From Haliea sp. (lineage in GTDB: Bacteria > Pseudomonadota > Gammaproteobacteria > Pseudomonadales > Halieaceae), in assembly GCA_002692965.1 (NCBI GenBank), contig NZNC01000003.1, positions 62,001 to 126,000 on the forward strand: DNA of 64,000 bases, in the 5' to 3' direction. Both the position numbers and the translations under genes were made by a program. Shown piece after piece: positions 17,662 to 26,982 of the stretch (position 1 is its first letter; each line of letters begins with the position of its first letter). Below the pieces are notes generated by a model, which saw only the letters and a program-made list of their open reading frames with translations, did no database searches and had not been told where the DNA came from.

Positions 17662-19056
17662 TCACCAGTAGAAGCCGATGTTCACGTTGAAGCGCCCCCG
17701 CCATTCGTCCTCGCCCCCGGCAGCCATGGAGCCGTTGCCGAAGAAGGCCATGTTGTTGGCCAGGATATAGTCGACATAGGTAAACAGGGGGCCGCTGCCG
17801 ATGGCGCAGCCCAGGGTGTTGATTTGGGAGTCGAGCTGGCCGTCGCCGTCCTTGAACAGGCGGGAATAATCGTTGTAGCAGGTCACCTGGTCAATGAAGG
17901 GCCAGGGCGAGGCGAAGTTGTAGGCGATATTGGCGACCAGCACGTCGGCGGAGCCGGCGATATCATAGCTGCCGCCGAAAGCGCCGACGCGCACCGCGTC
18001 CCGGCTCAGCCCGGGCGGATTGGCCGGATCGTAATCGTAGCGAATACCCTGCAATTGCAGGTTCCAGCGTCCGCAGCGGCTGTCCAGGTGCAGGGCGCCG
18101 GCCCAGTGCTCGCCGCGGCGGTCGCTGGTGCTGTTGTAGAGTGCGGAGCGCTGGGCGGAAGCGCCCAGCTCGGTTTCGCAGCCGCTGCCGAGCCCAAGGG
18201 TATAGGCCAGGCGGGCGTTGAACTGGTCGATCTCCTCGTTCTGCTGGTCGCCATCCAGTACCAGGTCGAAGGAGTAGCGGTCCAGGTCGCCGGCGCTGTT
18301 GAGTTCCTCGTTCTTGTAGAAGGCCAGGTGGCTGCTCCAGGGGCCGTCCTGGCGCTGATAGCGGATGCCCATGTCGTAGTCGTCCGCCAGGCCCAGGTAG
18401 TAGGGCACGCCAAACCAGGCGTTGTGGGCGGCGTAGGGCAGCAAGCCGAAGGGCACCTGGTGGATGCCCACCTGCAGCTGGCTCTGGTCCTCGAACTGAT
18501 AGCCGACCCAGCCGTGGTGGATGGTGTCCATGTAGGTGTAAAAGCGGTATTCCGCCGAAACCAGGATGTTGTCCAGTTCGCCATCGATATTCAGGCGAAA
18601 GACGTCCAGGCCACTCTCCCCGTACTTGCCCTCGGAGCTGTCGACGAAATCCCGGTGCACGACGTTGAAGCGCAGGGCGCCGCCGATATCCACCGAGGGC
18701 GGCGGCGCCGGAGGTGGTGCCTTGCTCTCGCGCTCGCTGCCGAGCACCGCCTGGGCCAGTCGCTCGTCCGCGGCGACGGCGTCGTCGCGGGCGATGGCCT
18801 CTGGCGTCGGTGCTTCGGCGCTCCCCGACGTGCCGGTCAGCAGCTCCTCGCGCAGGGTGCCGCTGCCGGCCGGTTCTGGCTGGCGCTCGGTTTCCAGGGC
18901 CCGCAGGCGCGCCTCCAGGGCCTCGATGCGCTGCAGCAGGGCCTCAATGCGGGCGCTGTCCTCGGCACTGACGGGCACGGCGAAGAGGGCCAGCAGCAAC
19001 AGGGATGCGGACCCGTGTTGCCGCGCTGTCAATGCAGAAAGCCGCCTGTGTTCCAT
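17662..19056 (-). CDS. outer-membrane porin with N-terminal coiled coil
   Basis: A 464-residue protein with a signal peptide ending near residue 31 (FAVPVSAED), then a short coiled coil (SARIEALLQRIEALEARLRALETER), a Pro/Ala-rich linker (about residues 100-125), and a beta-barrel domain of alternating strands ending in GRFNVNIGFYW. The terminal aromatic residue is the outer-membrane assembly signal. Repeated features such as LDVFRLNIDGELDNILVSAEYRFYTYMD fit a phosphate-selective or general porin. It lies 24 bp downstream of the BCCT gene and five bp before the binding protein, so the three are probably one operon for solute entry. Confidence 0.83.
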   Translation of the reverse strand: MEHRRLSALTARQHGSASLLLLALFAVPVSAEDSARIEALLQRIEALEARLRALETERQPEPAGSGTLREELLTGTSGSAEAPTPEAIARDDAVAADERLAQAVLGSERESKAPPPAPPPSVDIGGALRFNVVHRDFVDSSEGKYGESGLDVFRLNIDGELDNILVSAEYRFYTYMDTIHHGWVGYQFEDQSQLQVGIHQVPFGLLPYAAHNAWFGVPYYLGLADDYDMGIRYQRQDGPWSSHLAFYKNEELNSAGDLDRYSFDLVLDGDQQNEEIDQFNARLAYTLGLGSGCETELGASAQRSALYNSTSDRRGEHWAGALHLDSRCGRWNLQLQGIRYDYDPANPPGLSRDAVRVGAFGGSYDIAGSADVLVANIAYNFASPWPFIDQVTCYNDYSRLFKDGDGQLDSQINTLGCAIGSGPLFTYVDYILANNMAFFGNGSMAAGGEDEWRGRFNVNIGFYW

Positions 19057-19080
19057 GCTTGCACTCCCGATTGGCTCTGC

Positions 19081-21138
19081 TCAGGAAGGCTGCTCTGCCT
19101 GCGGGTCAATCTGCAGCAGTTCGTCGTGCTCCTCCATGCGCCAGGGCAGGCTCCCCGGGGAGATATGCAGGAAGTTCAGCTGCTTCTCGAACTGGTCGAG
19201 AATGTCGGTGATGATGTCGTGCTGATCCAGCCCGTAGACATCGTAGGACTGCCCGCCCCGGCGCAGGAAAACCTCCGCCCGGTAATACACGTGCTCGCTG
19301 TCCTGGTTGTGGACCATCTCCGGATAGGCGTAGTCGGGCAGGGCGTGCTCGATCATGCGAATCTCGTAGATGAAGTCCAGCAGCCCTTCCTTGATCACTT
19401 CCAGGTAGATACGGGCGGTCGCCGGATCCTCGTGGACTTCGGTCTTCCAGTCCTGCTTCTGCAGCTCGCGTTCCACCCGCAGCATGGCCTTGCGCACGGT
19501 GGTGTGCATGAAGTGTTCCACCTCTTCGCGGTCGGGGAAGGTCACCATGCCCAGCAATCGCTTGCGCCACAGGCCGCGACCGGAGGTCCCGGAGAAGCGC
19601 TGTTGTATCTCGGTCTTGAGGCTGCTGTGGTGATGGCCCTCGATCACCAGGGCCCGCCACATGCCGATGGCGGCAATGATCATGATGATGGAGAAGGGCA
19701 GAGCGCTGGCGATGGCCATGGTCTGCAGGGCGCTGAGCCCGCCCGCCAGCAGCAGTACCGAAGCCACGGTGCCCTCGGCGGTGGCCCAGAACACCCGCTG
19801 CCAGACCGGGGTGTAGCTGGCACCCCCGGAGGCGAGGGAGTCGATGACCAGGGAGCCGGAGTCGGAGGAGGTGACGAAAAAGGTGATGATCAGAAGGACC
19901 GTGATGAAGGACACCACCGAGGACAGCGGCAGCGCCTCGTAGAGACGGAACAGGGCGATTGCCTGGTCCGACTGCACCTGGCCGATCAGCGTGTGATAGC
20001 CCTCGTTCATGATCAGGTTCAGCGCGGTGTTGCCAAAAATCGAGAACCAGAGAAAGGTGAAGATCGAGGGCACCAGCATCACCCCGACCACGAACTGGCG
20101 GATGGTGCGGCCGCGGCTGATCTTGGCGATGAACAGCCCGACGAAGGGCGCCCAGGAGATGGTCCAGCCAAAAATGAACAGGGTCCAGTTGCCAATCCAG
20201 TCACTGCGGGAATAGGCCTGCAGGTTGAAGGTGCGTTCGACGATGTTGTTCAGGTAGGACCCGGTGTTCTGCAGAAAACTTTCGAGAATGTGAATGCTGG
20301 GCCCCACCGAGAATACGAAAAGCATCAGCGAGGCGGCCAGTAACATGTTCAGAATCGACAGCCGTTTGACACCTTTGTCCATCCCGGCGACCACGGAGAA
20401 GATGGCCGCGCAGGTAATCAGGGCAATGGCGACGATCTGTACCGTGACATTGACCGGGATGGCGGGCCAGAGGTAATTCAGGCCGGCATTGATCTGTGCC
20501 ACCGAGAGCCCGAGGGTGGTGGCGATGCCGAACATGGTGCCGAGGATGGCGAACACGTCCACCGCGTGCCCCATGGGGCCGTGGATACGCTCGCCGATCA
20601 GCGGGTAGAGGGCCGCGCGCATGGACAGGGGCAGGCCGTGGCGAAAGGCGAAATAGGCCAGCACCAGGCCCACCAGCCCGTAGATGGCCCAGATGTGGAA
20701 GCCCCAGTGGAAAAAGGAAATCTGCATCGCCTGCTTGGCGGAGTCCACGGTCTCCGCGGCCCCCGCCGGGGGCGAGGCGTAGTGCAGTACCGGCTCGGCG
20801 ACGCCGAAAAAGAGCAGGGCGATGCCGTAACCGGCGGAAAACAGCATGGCGAACCAGGCGGGGAAACTGTACTGGGGGTCGGCGTGGTCAGGCCCCAGTT
20901 TGATGTGCCCCCACTTGGTGAAGGCGACACCCACGATGAACAGAAGGAAGAAGGCGACCGACAGCATGTAGAACCAGCCGAAGGTCTCGGTGATATAGGC
21001 CAGGGTGGCACTGAAGGCGTTACCGGCCAGTTCGGGGTTGCTGATGGTGCCGATTACCAGCAGGGCGATCACGGCCACCGCGGGAACGAAGACGGGAACG
21101 AGTACGGTGGAGTTAAGCGCCTTGTTATCTGCCGGCAT
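19081..21138 (-). CDS. BCCT family betaine/choline/carnitine transporter
   Basis: A 685-residue inner-membrane carrier with about twelve hydrophobic helices in the first 500 residues and a long cytosolic C-terminal domain, as in BetT. BCCT signatures include FFHWGFHIWAIYGLVGLVLAYFAFRHGLPLSMRAALYPLIG, the helix-8 stretch FGWTISWAPFVGLFIAKISRGRTIRQFVVGV with conserved Trp residues, and FFVTSSDSGSLVIDSLASGG. The C-terminal 180 residues (EVEHFMHTTVRKAMLRVERELQKQ and on) resemble the BetT tail involved in osmosensing. Start ATG 21138 follows AAGGA; the upstream frame extension is not family-like. Choline is one likely substrate, with betaine or carnitine as alternatives. Confidence 0.93.
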   Translation of the reverse strand: MPADNKALNSTVLVPVFVPAVAVIALLVIGTISNPELAGNAFSATLAYITETFGWFYMLSVAFFLLFIVGVAFTKWGHIKLGPDHADPQYSFPAWFAMLFSAGYGIALLFFGVAEPVLHYASPPAGAAETVDSAKQAMQISFFHWGFHIWAIYGLVGLVLAYFAFRHGLPLSMRAALYPLIGERIHGPMGHAVDVFAILGTMFGIATTLGLSVAQINAGLNYLWPAIPVNVTVQIVAIALITCAAIFSVVAGMDKGVKRLSILNMLLAASLMLFVFSVGPSIHILESFLQNTGSYLNNIVERTFNLQAYSRSDWIGNWTLFIFGWTISWAPFVGLFIAKISRGRTIRQFVVGVMLVPSIFTFLWFSIFGNTALNLIMNEGYHTLIGQVQSDQAIALFRLYEALPLSSVVSFITVLLIITFFVTSSDSGSLVIDSLASGGASYTPVWQRVFWATAEGTVASVLLLAGGLSALQTMAIASALPFSIIMIIAAIGMWRALVIEGHHHSSLKTEIQQRFSGTSGRGLWRKRLLGMVTFPDREEVEHFMHTTVRKAMLRVERELQKQDWKTEVHEDPATARIYLEVIKEGLLDFIYEIRMIEHALPDYAYPEMVHNQDSEHVYYRAEVFLRRGGQSYDVYGLDQHDIITDILDQFEKQLNFLHISPGSLPWRMEEHDELLQIDPQAEQPS

Positions 21139-21188
21139 CGACGGGTCCTTCCAGTATCGGATTTGGACCCATGGTGCATGGAAGCGGC

Positions 21189-21243
21189 GGCCGGCGCAAA
21201 CCGGCCGGGGCGGGGGCCGCGCCACAGAGGGCGTCGTCGCCCT
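21189..21243. terminator. two stem-loops between the MscS-family and BCCT genes
   Basis: Two perfect six-pair hairpins lie in the 103-bp gap: GGCCGG/CCGGCC at 21189-21194 and 21201-21206 (loop CGCAAA), and AGGGCG/CGCCCT at 21228-21233 and 21238-21243 (loop TCGT), the latter overlapping the MscS-family stop codon. On the minus strand they follow that gene, so they may end or attenuate its transcript before the BCCT gene. No T-tract is present. Confidence 0.4.
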
Positions 21244-23845
21244 AGCTGTCCGCCCCGGTATTGCCCGCTGGCGTGGCCCCGCTGCCGCGTTCGGGCAGGG
21301 AGCGCAGGTGGACGTCAACCTGGTTGAACGCAATCTCGACGTTGTGCTCCCGGAACAGGCTGTCGATGCGCCGGTTGATCTCGTCGATGGCCGGGTTGCG
21401 GTCGGTCAGTTCCCGGACGTGCACGCGCAACTCGTGGTCCAGGGTGCTGGCACCGAAGGCGAGGAAATACACCAGGGGCTCCGGATCGCTGATGACCCGC
21501 GGGTTCTCCCGCGCCGCCCGCAGCAGCAGCGTGCGAGTCAGTTCGAGATCGGAACCATAGGCGACTCCCACGCGCACGATTACCCGCGTCACGGTATCGG
21601 TGAGCGACCAGTTGGTGAGTTCACCGGTGATGAAGACCTTGTTGGGAATGACAATGTCCTTGCGGTCGAAGTCGCTGATGGTGGTGGCGCGAATGCGGAT
21701 GCGCTTGACCACACCCGATTGGTTGCCGAGGGTTACCACGTCGCCGATGCGAATCGGGCGCTCGAAGAGGATGATCAGGCCGGAGACAAAGTTGGCGAAG
21801 ATTTCCTGCAGGCCGAAACCGAGGCCCACGCCCAGGGCGGCCACCAGCCACTGCAGCTTGTCCCAGCTGACTCCGAGGGTCCCCAGGCTGAGCACAAAAC
21901 CGACGCTGAAAATCACGTAGGACAGCAGGGTCGTGGTGGCGTAGGCCGAGCCTTGGGCCAGTCGCAGACGCGACAGGACGGTGACTTCGAGCAGCCCGGG
22001 CAGGTTGCGGCCCAGGGCCACGGCAACCGCCAGCAGTACCAGCGCGCCGAGCAGATCGCGCAGGCTGATGGAGACCTGGGTCTCGCCATCGGCGGCGAGG
22101 TAGTGCCAAAGGCTGACATTGTCGAGGTAGGCGAACAGGGAAATCAGGTCCGCCCAGATCAGGTAGAGGCCGAAGGCCAGGCCGCCGAGCATGAGCCAGC
22201 GCAGCAGCCGCAGGGACTGTTGGTTGACCTGGTCCAGGTCAAGGCCGGGCTCGTCGCCAGGCGCTGTGCTCTGGTCTTCCCCAGCGGGTGTTCGCGCCGC
22301 CGCCGCGGCGGGCTGCTGACCGGCCTCCTGTTCCCGCCGGTGGTGTGCCAGGCGTGTCGAAGCCACTGACAACTGGCGCAGCAGGCAGGCCTGCAGCAGC
22401 TGCCAGCCGATCAGCAGGAAAAGGGTGCCGATCAGTCGCCCGGTGAGCTTGAGGGCGGTGTAGTAGTAGCCCAGACCCACGGCGACAATCAGTGCCACGG
22501 GCAGGGCTGCCAGCAGGGCCCCCACCAGCACCTCGCCGGCGCCGGGCGGGGTGTCGCGACCGCTGCGCTGCTGCACGACCCGGAACAATAGCAGCGCTGC
22601 CAGGGCGTAGCCGCCGAGCACGATCAGCGTGCCCAGCACGTCCTCGCTGAGTTCGCCGGGCAGACTCTCGGCGTAGCGGGTGACGGCGGCGAGACCGAGC
22701 ATGACCAGGCCCAGGCTGCGCAGGTGTCGGCGCAGGAAAGCCACCCGCTGCACCGGCCAGTGGAAGTGTCGCTCGGCAATTCCGCCCGGGGCGAGAATGC
22801 GGTAGCTGGAGAAGAACACCAGCCAGACCTCCGCCATCGCCAGCAGAGCGGCGCCCAGGCTGGCATTTTGCCCGCGCCCATCGATTTCCAGGGCCAGGCC
22901 GCAAAGTGCCAGGGCGAGGCTTACCGGCAGGGCCTGGAGCGCGGTCAGCAGGATGGCCGCCGGGGTATGCCAGAGCCCGTCGCCGTCGGCGGTGCCGGCC
23001 TGCTCGTTGAGTGCTGTCACCTGCGCTGACAACCAGCGGCGCCGGTGCAGCAGCAGGCCGATGACCAGCAACAGGGGCAAAAATACCAGCGGATGCGAGC
23101 GCAGGCCCGCAGCCAGCTCTCCCAGGGTCTCGCCCAGGCGGATCTCGCCGAGTTGCTGGCGCAGCTGCTCCGGCAGGGCCAGCAGCCAGTGGATGTCCAC
23201 CGGACGGTTGCTGGGTATCCAGAACATACGCTCGTCAATGCGACTCTCGAGGCGCTGGTGCAGGCCCACCACCTCCTGCTCCAGGGCCAGCAGGGTGGTG
23301 GCATCGTCGATCAGGCTGTCGAGCTGCTCTGGCAGCGCCAGCAGCGCCCTGCCGGGGGCAAGCTGTCCGGGGGGGGCAGTGCCCGCGGTGCCTGTGCGTG
23401 GCGACAGATCGCGCAACTGGCGGGCCAGGTCGAACTGACGCAGGCGCAGGTCGGCGATGGCGGCCGCCAGCATCGGGCTGGCCTCGATCTCGGGCAGGCT
23501 CTGCCGGAGTTCCAGCAGCACTCGCGAGAGTATCTGGCTGTCCTCCAGGCTGCGCAGACTCTGCTCCAGGTGCTCCCCGGTTCGCTGCAGCTGGTCTCGC
23601 TGGCCTTCCAGGGTGTCCCGCCGGGCCGCCAGTGCGGCTTCCCGGGCCGCCAGCTGCGCCTCGACCTGCTGCATCTGGGGCTCCAGTGCTGCCGTCGCGG
23701 TCGCCCCCGAGGGGCGGGCCAGATCGGCCTGCAGGTCCTGGATGGCCTGGTCAAGGGTGTCAAAGTCGGGGGCCCATGCGGCGGCCGGCCCCGCCCAGCC
23801 GACCAGCAGCGACAGGACCAGCAGCAGGGCGGGAAGGCGGCGCAT
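21242..23845 (-). CDS. large MscS-family mechanosensitive channel (MscK/KefA-like)
   Basis: An 867-residue membrane protein with a cleavable signal peptide (MRRLPALLLVLSLLVGWAGPAAAWA), a periplasmic helical coiled-coil region to about residue 240, some eight to eleven hydrophobic helices, and a C-terminal MscS domain. The pore-lining helix and beta domain are recognisable in LQWLVAALGVGLGFGLQEIFANFVSGLIILFERPIRIGDVVTLGNQSGVVKRIRIRATTISDFDRKDIVIPNK. Channels of this size open under membrane tension and release solutes on hypo-osmotic shock. The start codon is one base from the corA stop, so the pair is translationally coupled. The gene reads towards the BCCT importer. Confidence 0.92.
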   Translation of the reverse strand: MRRLPALLLVLSLLVGWAGPAAAWAPDFDTLDQAIQDLQADLARPSGATATAALEPQMQQVEAQLAAREAALAARRDTLEGQRDQLQRTGEHLEQSLRSLEDSQILSRVLLELRQSLPEIEASPMLAAAIADLRLRQFDLARQLRDLSPRTGTAGTAPPGQLAPGRALLALPEQLDSLIDDATTLLALEQEVVGLHQRLESRIDERMFWIPSNRPVDIHWLLALPEQLRQQLGEIRLGETLGELAAGLRSHPLVFLPLLLVIGLLLHRRRWLSAQVTALNEQAGTADGDGLWHTPAAILLTALQALPVSLALALCGLALEIDGRGQNASLGAALLAMAEVWLVFFSSYRILAPGGIAERHFHWPVQRVAFLRRHLRSLGLVMLGLAAVTRYAESLPGELSEDVLGTLIVLGGYALAALLLFRVVQQRSGRDTPPGAGEVLVGALLAALPVALIVAVGLGYYYTALKLTGRLIGTLFLLIGWQLLQACLLRQLSVASTRLAHHRREQEAGQQPAAAAARTPAGEDQSTAPGDEPGLDLDQVNQQSLRLLRWLMLGGLAFGLYLIWADLISLFAYLDNVSLWHYLAADGETQVSISLRDLLGALVLLAVAVALGRNLPGLLEVTVLSRLRLAQGSAYATTTLLSYVIFSVGFVLSLGTLGVSWDKLQWLVAALGVGLGFGLQEIFANFVSGLIILFERPIRIGDVVTLGNQSGVVKRIRIRATTISDFDRKDIVIPNKVFITGELTNWSLTDTVTRVIVRVGVAYGSDLELTRTLLLRAARENPRVISDPEPLVYFLAFGASTLDHELRVHVRELTDRNPAIDEINRRIDSLFREHNVEIAFNQVDVHLRSLPERGSGATPAGNTGADS

Positions 23846-23846
23846 G

Positions 23847-24797
23847 TTACAGCCAACCCTTGCGCTTGAAGTACCAGTAGGGGGCGAAGCCGGAAGCGAC
23901 CATCAGCGCCAGGGCCCCGGGATAGCCCAGCTGCCAGTCCAGCTCGGGCATGAAGTGGAAGTTCATGCCGTAGATACTCGCCACCAGGGTCGGCGGCAGG
24001 AACACTACCGCGGCAATCGAGAAGGTCTTGATGATCTGGTTCTGCTCGATGTTGATGAAACCCTGGGTGGAGTCCATCAGAAAGTTGATCTTGTCGAACA
24101 GGAAGGTGGTGTGGGACATCAGGGTTTCCACGTCGCGGATGATCTCGCGCATGGTTTCCCGGTAGTCGCTGATACCGCTCAGGTGGCGCAGGAGAAAGGA
24201 AATGTTGCGCTGGGTATCCATCAGGCACAGGCGCATCTTGCCGTTGCTGTCTTCCAGCTGGGCCAGCTTGCTGATGGCATCCTCCAGCTCGGCTTCCTCG
24301 TCCTCCAGCACCAGGTGGCTGACCTTCTCCAGCTGGTAGTGGATGTCCTCCAGGGTATCGGCGTGGTTCTCCACCTTCTGCTCGAACAGGGTCACCAGCA
24401 GTTCGGCGGGGGAGGCGCTGCTGACCTGGCCGCGGCGGGCGCGCAGCCGCAGCAGGCGGAAATCGGCGGTGTCGTTGTCGCGGATGGTGATCAGGCGCTT
24501 GGGCTGCAGAATGCAGGCCACGGAAACCGTGTCGTAGCGACCCTCGTGGGGAGCGAGGAACAGCGAGTGTACGTGCAGGCCCGCCTGGTCGACGAAGCAG
24601 CGGGCAGAGGCCTCGATTTCCTCGACGTCGTCGGACTCCGGCAGGTCGATGCGCAACAGCGACTGCAGCAGCTCGCGCTCATCCTCCCCCGGCTCCAGGG
24701 CGTCGATCCAGTCGGCCTTGCGGATGTCCTCCACGGTGGCGCCGTCGCTCTGGATCTCGCGGATCAGTCCCTTGTCGATGGTGAATAACCTGAGCAT
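23847..24797 (-). CDS. corA: CorA family magnesium/divalent cation transporter
   Basis: A 316-residue CorA protein. The N-terminal soluble funnel is followed by long helices (DISHLLRHLSGISDYRETMREIIRDVETL region) and two C-terminal membrane helices with the essential motif YGMNFHFMPELDWQ between them. The pentamer conducts Mg2+, Co2+ or Ni2+ into the cell along the gradient. The ATG at 24797 was selected because GAGGACG lies just upstream; an earlier ATG at 24815 is in the same frame. It is the first gene of a pair with the MscS-family channel, separated by one base. Some family members (ZntB) export zinc, but the GMN pattern and flanks favour CorA. Confidence 0.92.
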   Translation of the reverse strand: MLRLFTIDKGLIREIQSDGATVEDIRKADWIDALEPGEDERELLQSLLRIDLPESDDVEEIEASARCFVDQAGLHVHSLFLAPHEGRYDTVSVACILQPKRLITIRDNDTADFRLLRLRARRGQVSSASPAELLVTLFEQKVENHADTLEDIHYQLEKVSHLVLEDEEAELEDAISKLAQLEDSNGKMRLCLMDTQRNISFLLRHLSGISDYRETMREIIRDVETLMSHTTFLFDKINFLMDSTQGFINIEQNQIIKTFSIAAVVFLPPTLVASIYGMNFHFMPELDWQLGYPGALALMVASGFAPYWYFKRKGWL

Positions 24798-24859
24798 GGC
24801 GGGCGTCCTCTGCATCGCGTTCCCTGGCGCGCATCATGATAACACGCGTCGGCGCGGGC

Positions 24860-24880
24860 CCGGTCGGGCGGCCCGACGGG
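24860..24880 (-). terminator. GC-rich stem-loop upstream of corA
   Basis: GTCGGGC (24863-24869) and GCCCGAC (24871-24877) form a tight hairpin that extends by CC/GG on the outside with one mismatch. It lies 13 bp after the stop of the minus-strand Peptidase-MA-like gene and so probably ends that transcript. On the opposite strand it is followed by TTTT. Confidence 0.45.
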
Positions 24881-24892
24881 AGTTTTACCACC

Positions 24893-26122
24893 TCAGGTGT
24901 CCGCGCCCATACTCTCCACCTCGGCGATCAGGGCGTCGACGTCGACCGCATCGTCCACCCGCTCCGCCACGATTTCCTTGAGCAGCGACAGGGAGACCCG
25001 CCCGCCGTGCCGCGCCAGGGCCCGGGCAACGTCATCGATGCTGTACTGCCCGTTGGAAGCCTCGCGCAGGGCGAGGTCGAGCCGGTGCATGAAAATGGCG
25101 GCCCGCGCAGTCACCGGGCCGCTGGAGCGTTTGCGAAACAGGGTGTCGGCCTCCGCCGCCCAGTTTTCCTTCCACGCGAGGGTCTGGCGGTAGCGGTAGT
25201 CGCTCATGCCGCCGGTGCGCCAGAGGATGTTGGCGGCGTAGTACTCGGCGATGCCCTCGACGATCCAGTCGGCCTGCTTGCCGCCGTTGATGGCGGTGCC
25301 CACGTGCACCAGCTCGTGGATCAGGCTGCTGGTGCGGTTGCCGCTGATCAGCGGCCGATCGCGATGCATGAACAGGGAGCGGGTGCCCGACAGTCCGCCG
25401 CGCCACATGGGGTCGTCGGCGGTGACAATCAGCAGGCGCTCGGGGAAATCGGGAAACACCGCCTTGACCGCGGGCAGGGTCCAGCCGAGGAAGGCCAGGG
25501 CGTCCTGCAGGCGGCCGCCCTGGCCGGCGGGAGCGGCCACCCGCACGTCGGTGCCGGCGATCATGTCCTGGCGCGCGGCGAATTCCCCCAGGATCAGCCA
25601 GCCCTTGGGGCGCGGCAGGCGCCGGCCGGGATCGACAATCACATAGTCGTGTTCGCGGCCCTTGACCTTGGCGTAGGGTGCTGCCGAGGACCAGCCCTCC
25701 GGCAGACGAAAGGCGAGCTGCGCCGTCGCCTCGAGGCTGGGGGGTGAGGTCACCGAGATCGGGGGAACCAGCTTGTCCGAGCGCAGGATCGCCCAGGCAT
25801 CGGTCTTGCGGGAGTCGTAGCGGCCGTTGTCCCGGGTGGCGTCAATGACAAAACGGTAGCGCAGTGTAGCGCCGTCCCCCGCGGGCTCCCAGGTCGCCTC
25901 GTCCCCGTCCACGCTGAGCGGTGATTCGCTGGCCAGCTCCCGGTGCCGTTCGGGGTTGAGGTGCAGCACCAGCTTGCTGGGCAGCCGCTCTCCCTGCAGG
26001 CTGATCTCGACCTCCGCCTCGGGGGCATCGCGCTCCAGGGTGGCGGTGTAGGTCACCTGGTAGCCGGCCGCCCAGCCCAGCGCGGGCAGCAACAGGAAAG
26101 ACAGGGTCAGCAGGCGCAGCAT
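24893..26122 (-). CDS. secreted Peptidase-MA-like metalloprotein
   Basis: A 409-residue protein with a signal peptide (MLRLLTLSFLLLPALGWAAG), then a beta-rich N-terminal domain of about 180 residues and an alpha domain carrying a zinc-peptidase motif, HELVH at residues 269-273, followed after 15 residues by Glu289 in WIVEGIAEYYA. This matches the gluzincin/Peptidase-MA type. The overall shape recalls M61 glycyl aminopeptidases, but the spacing to the third ligand is shorter than in M1. Substrate is unknown; it is likely periplasmic. ATG 26122 was chosen for the signal peptide and a GAGGAG Shine-Dalgarno. It is divergent from the YIP1 gene. Confidence 0.78.
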   Translation of the reverse strand: MLRLLTLSFLLLPALGWAAGYQVTYTATLERDAPEAEVEISLQGERLPSKLVLHLNPERHRELASESPLSVDGDEATWEPAGDGATLRYRFVIDATRDNGRYDSRKTDAWAILRSDKLVPPISVTSPPSLEATAQLAFRLPEGWSSAAPYAKVKGREHDYVIVDPGRRLPRPKGWLILGEFAARQDMIAGTDVRVAAPAGQGGRLQDALAFLGWTLPAVKAVFPDFPERLLIVTADDPMWRGGLSGTRSLFMHRDRPLISGNRTSSLIHELVHVGTAINGGKQADWIVEGIAEYYAANILWRTGGMSDYRYRQTLAWKENWAAEADTLFRKRSSGPVTARAAIFMHRLDLALREASNGQYSIDDVARALARHGGRVSLSLLKEIVAERVDDAVDVDALIAEVESMGADT

Positions 26123-26288
26123 GCGGGCTCCTCGAGGGTCACAGTGTGGCCGAGCATAGCAAGGCGCGGACCTGTCGCACAGTACCGCGACGAGCGTGGG
26201 GAGATTGCCGCCCGGGGTATGGTGACCCGGCGCCAGCCGTACTATCCTCAAGGCCGGGATTAATCATAATGAGCAAGAGGGGAGTGCC

Positions 26289-26975
26289 ATGAGTGACGCA
26301 GCCAGGTTTGACATCGGGCAGGTGGTGGAACAGGCCAAATCGGTGATTACCAACCCGGTGGGGTATTTCCAGACCATGCCGAAATCGGGTGGCTACGCCA
26401 ACCCGGTGATTTTTGTCGCGGTGATGGGGGCCATCATGGGGCTGGTGAGCGCCGTGATCTCGCTGTTCGGCTCCCCCGTCGGCATGCTGGCGGCGGGCCT
26501 GGGTGCCATCATCATCATGCCGATCTTCGCCGTCATCGGTGCCTTCATCGGCGCGGCCATTCTGTTCGTGATCTGGAAGCTGATGGGCTCGGAGGAAAAC
26601 TACGAGACCGCCTTCCGCTGCCAGGCGTCGATAGCCGCGATTTACCCGATCACCGCCCTGCTGGCGATTGTGCCCTACCTGGGCACCATCATCGCCATCG
26701 CTTGGGGCGCATTCCTGTTGATCGAGGCCAGCGTTTCGGTCCACGGTCGCCCGCGCCGCACGGCGCAGATCGTGTTTGGCATCCTCGCGGTGCTGATGAT
26801 CTTCTCCAATATCGCCAGTGAGCGCGCTGCGCGGCAGATGGAGGCGCGCTGGGCCGAAGCGGGCAAGGAGTTCGAGGGTATCGAGGACATGAGCCCCGAA
26901 GAGGCCGGGCGCAAGATGGGCGAGTTTCTCAAGGGCCTGGAAGAGGCGCAGAAAGGCAGCCAGTCACAGAACTGA
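26289..26975 (+). CDS. YIP1 family membrane protein
   Basis: A 228-residue inner-membrane protein with the YIP1 domain: an amphipathic start (VVEQAKSVITNPVGYFQTMP), then four to five hydrophobic helices (for example NPVIFVAVMGAIMGLVSAVISLFGS, AIIIMPIFAVIGAFIGAAILFVIW, IAAIYPITALLAIVPYLGTIIAIAWGAFLL) and a charged tail with coiled-coil character (RAARQMEARWAEAGKEFEGIEDM). Bacterial YIP1 proteins have no settled function. The ATG follows AGAGGGGAGTG. It is divergent from the Peptidase-MA gene and convergent with btuF, its stop being seven bases from the btuF stop. Confidence 0.82.
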   Translation: MSDAARFDIGQVVEQAKSVITNPVGYFQTMPKSGGYANPVIFVAVMGAIMGLVSAVISLFGSPVGMLAAGLGAIIIMPIFAVIGAFIGAAILFVIWKLMGSEENYETAFRCQASIAAIYPITALLAIVPYLGTIIAIAWGAFLLIEASVSVHGRPRRTAQIVFGILAVLMIFSNIASERAARQMEARWAEAGKEFEGIEDMSPEEAGRKMGEFLKGLEEAQKGSQSQN

Positions 26976-26982
26976 GCCCGCC

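Noticed and set aside
17824-20343. Plus-strand frame opposite the porin and BCCT genes
   Set aside because: It spans two unrelated minus-strand genes and their gap, with no family match.
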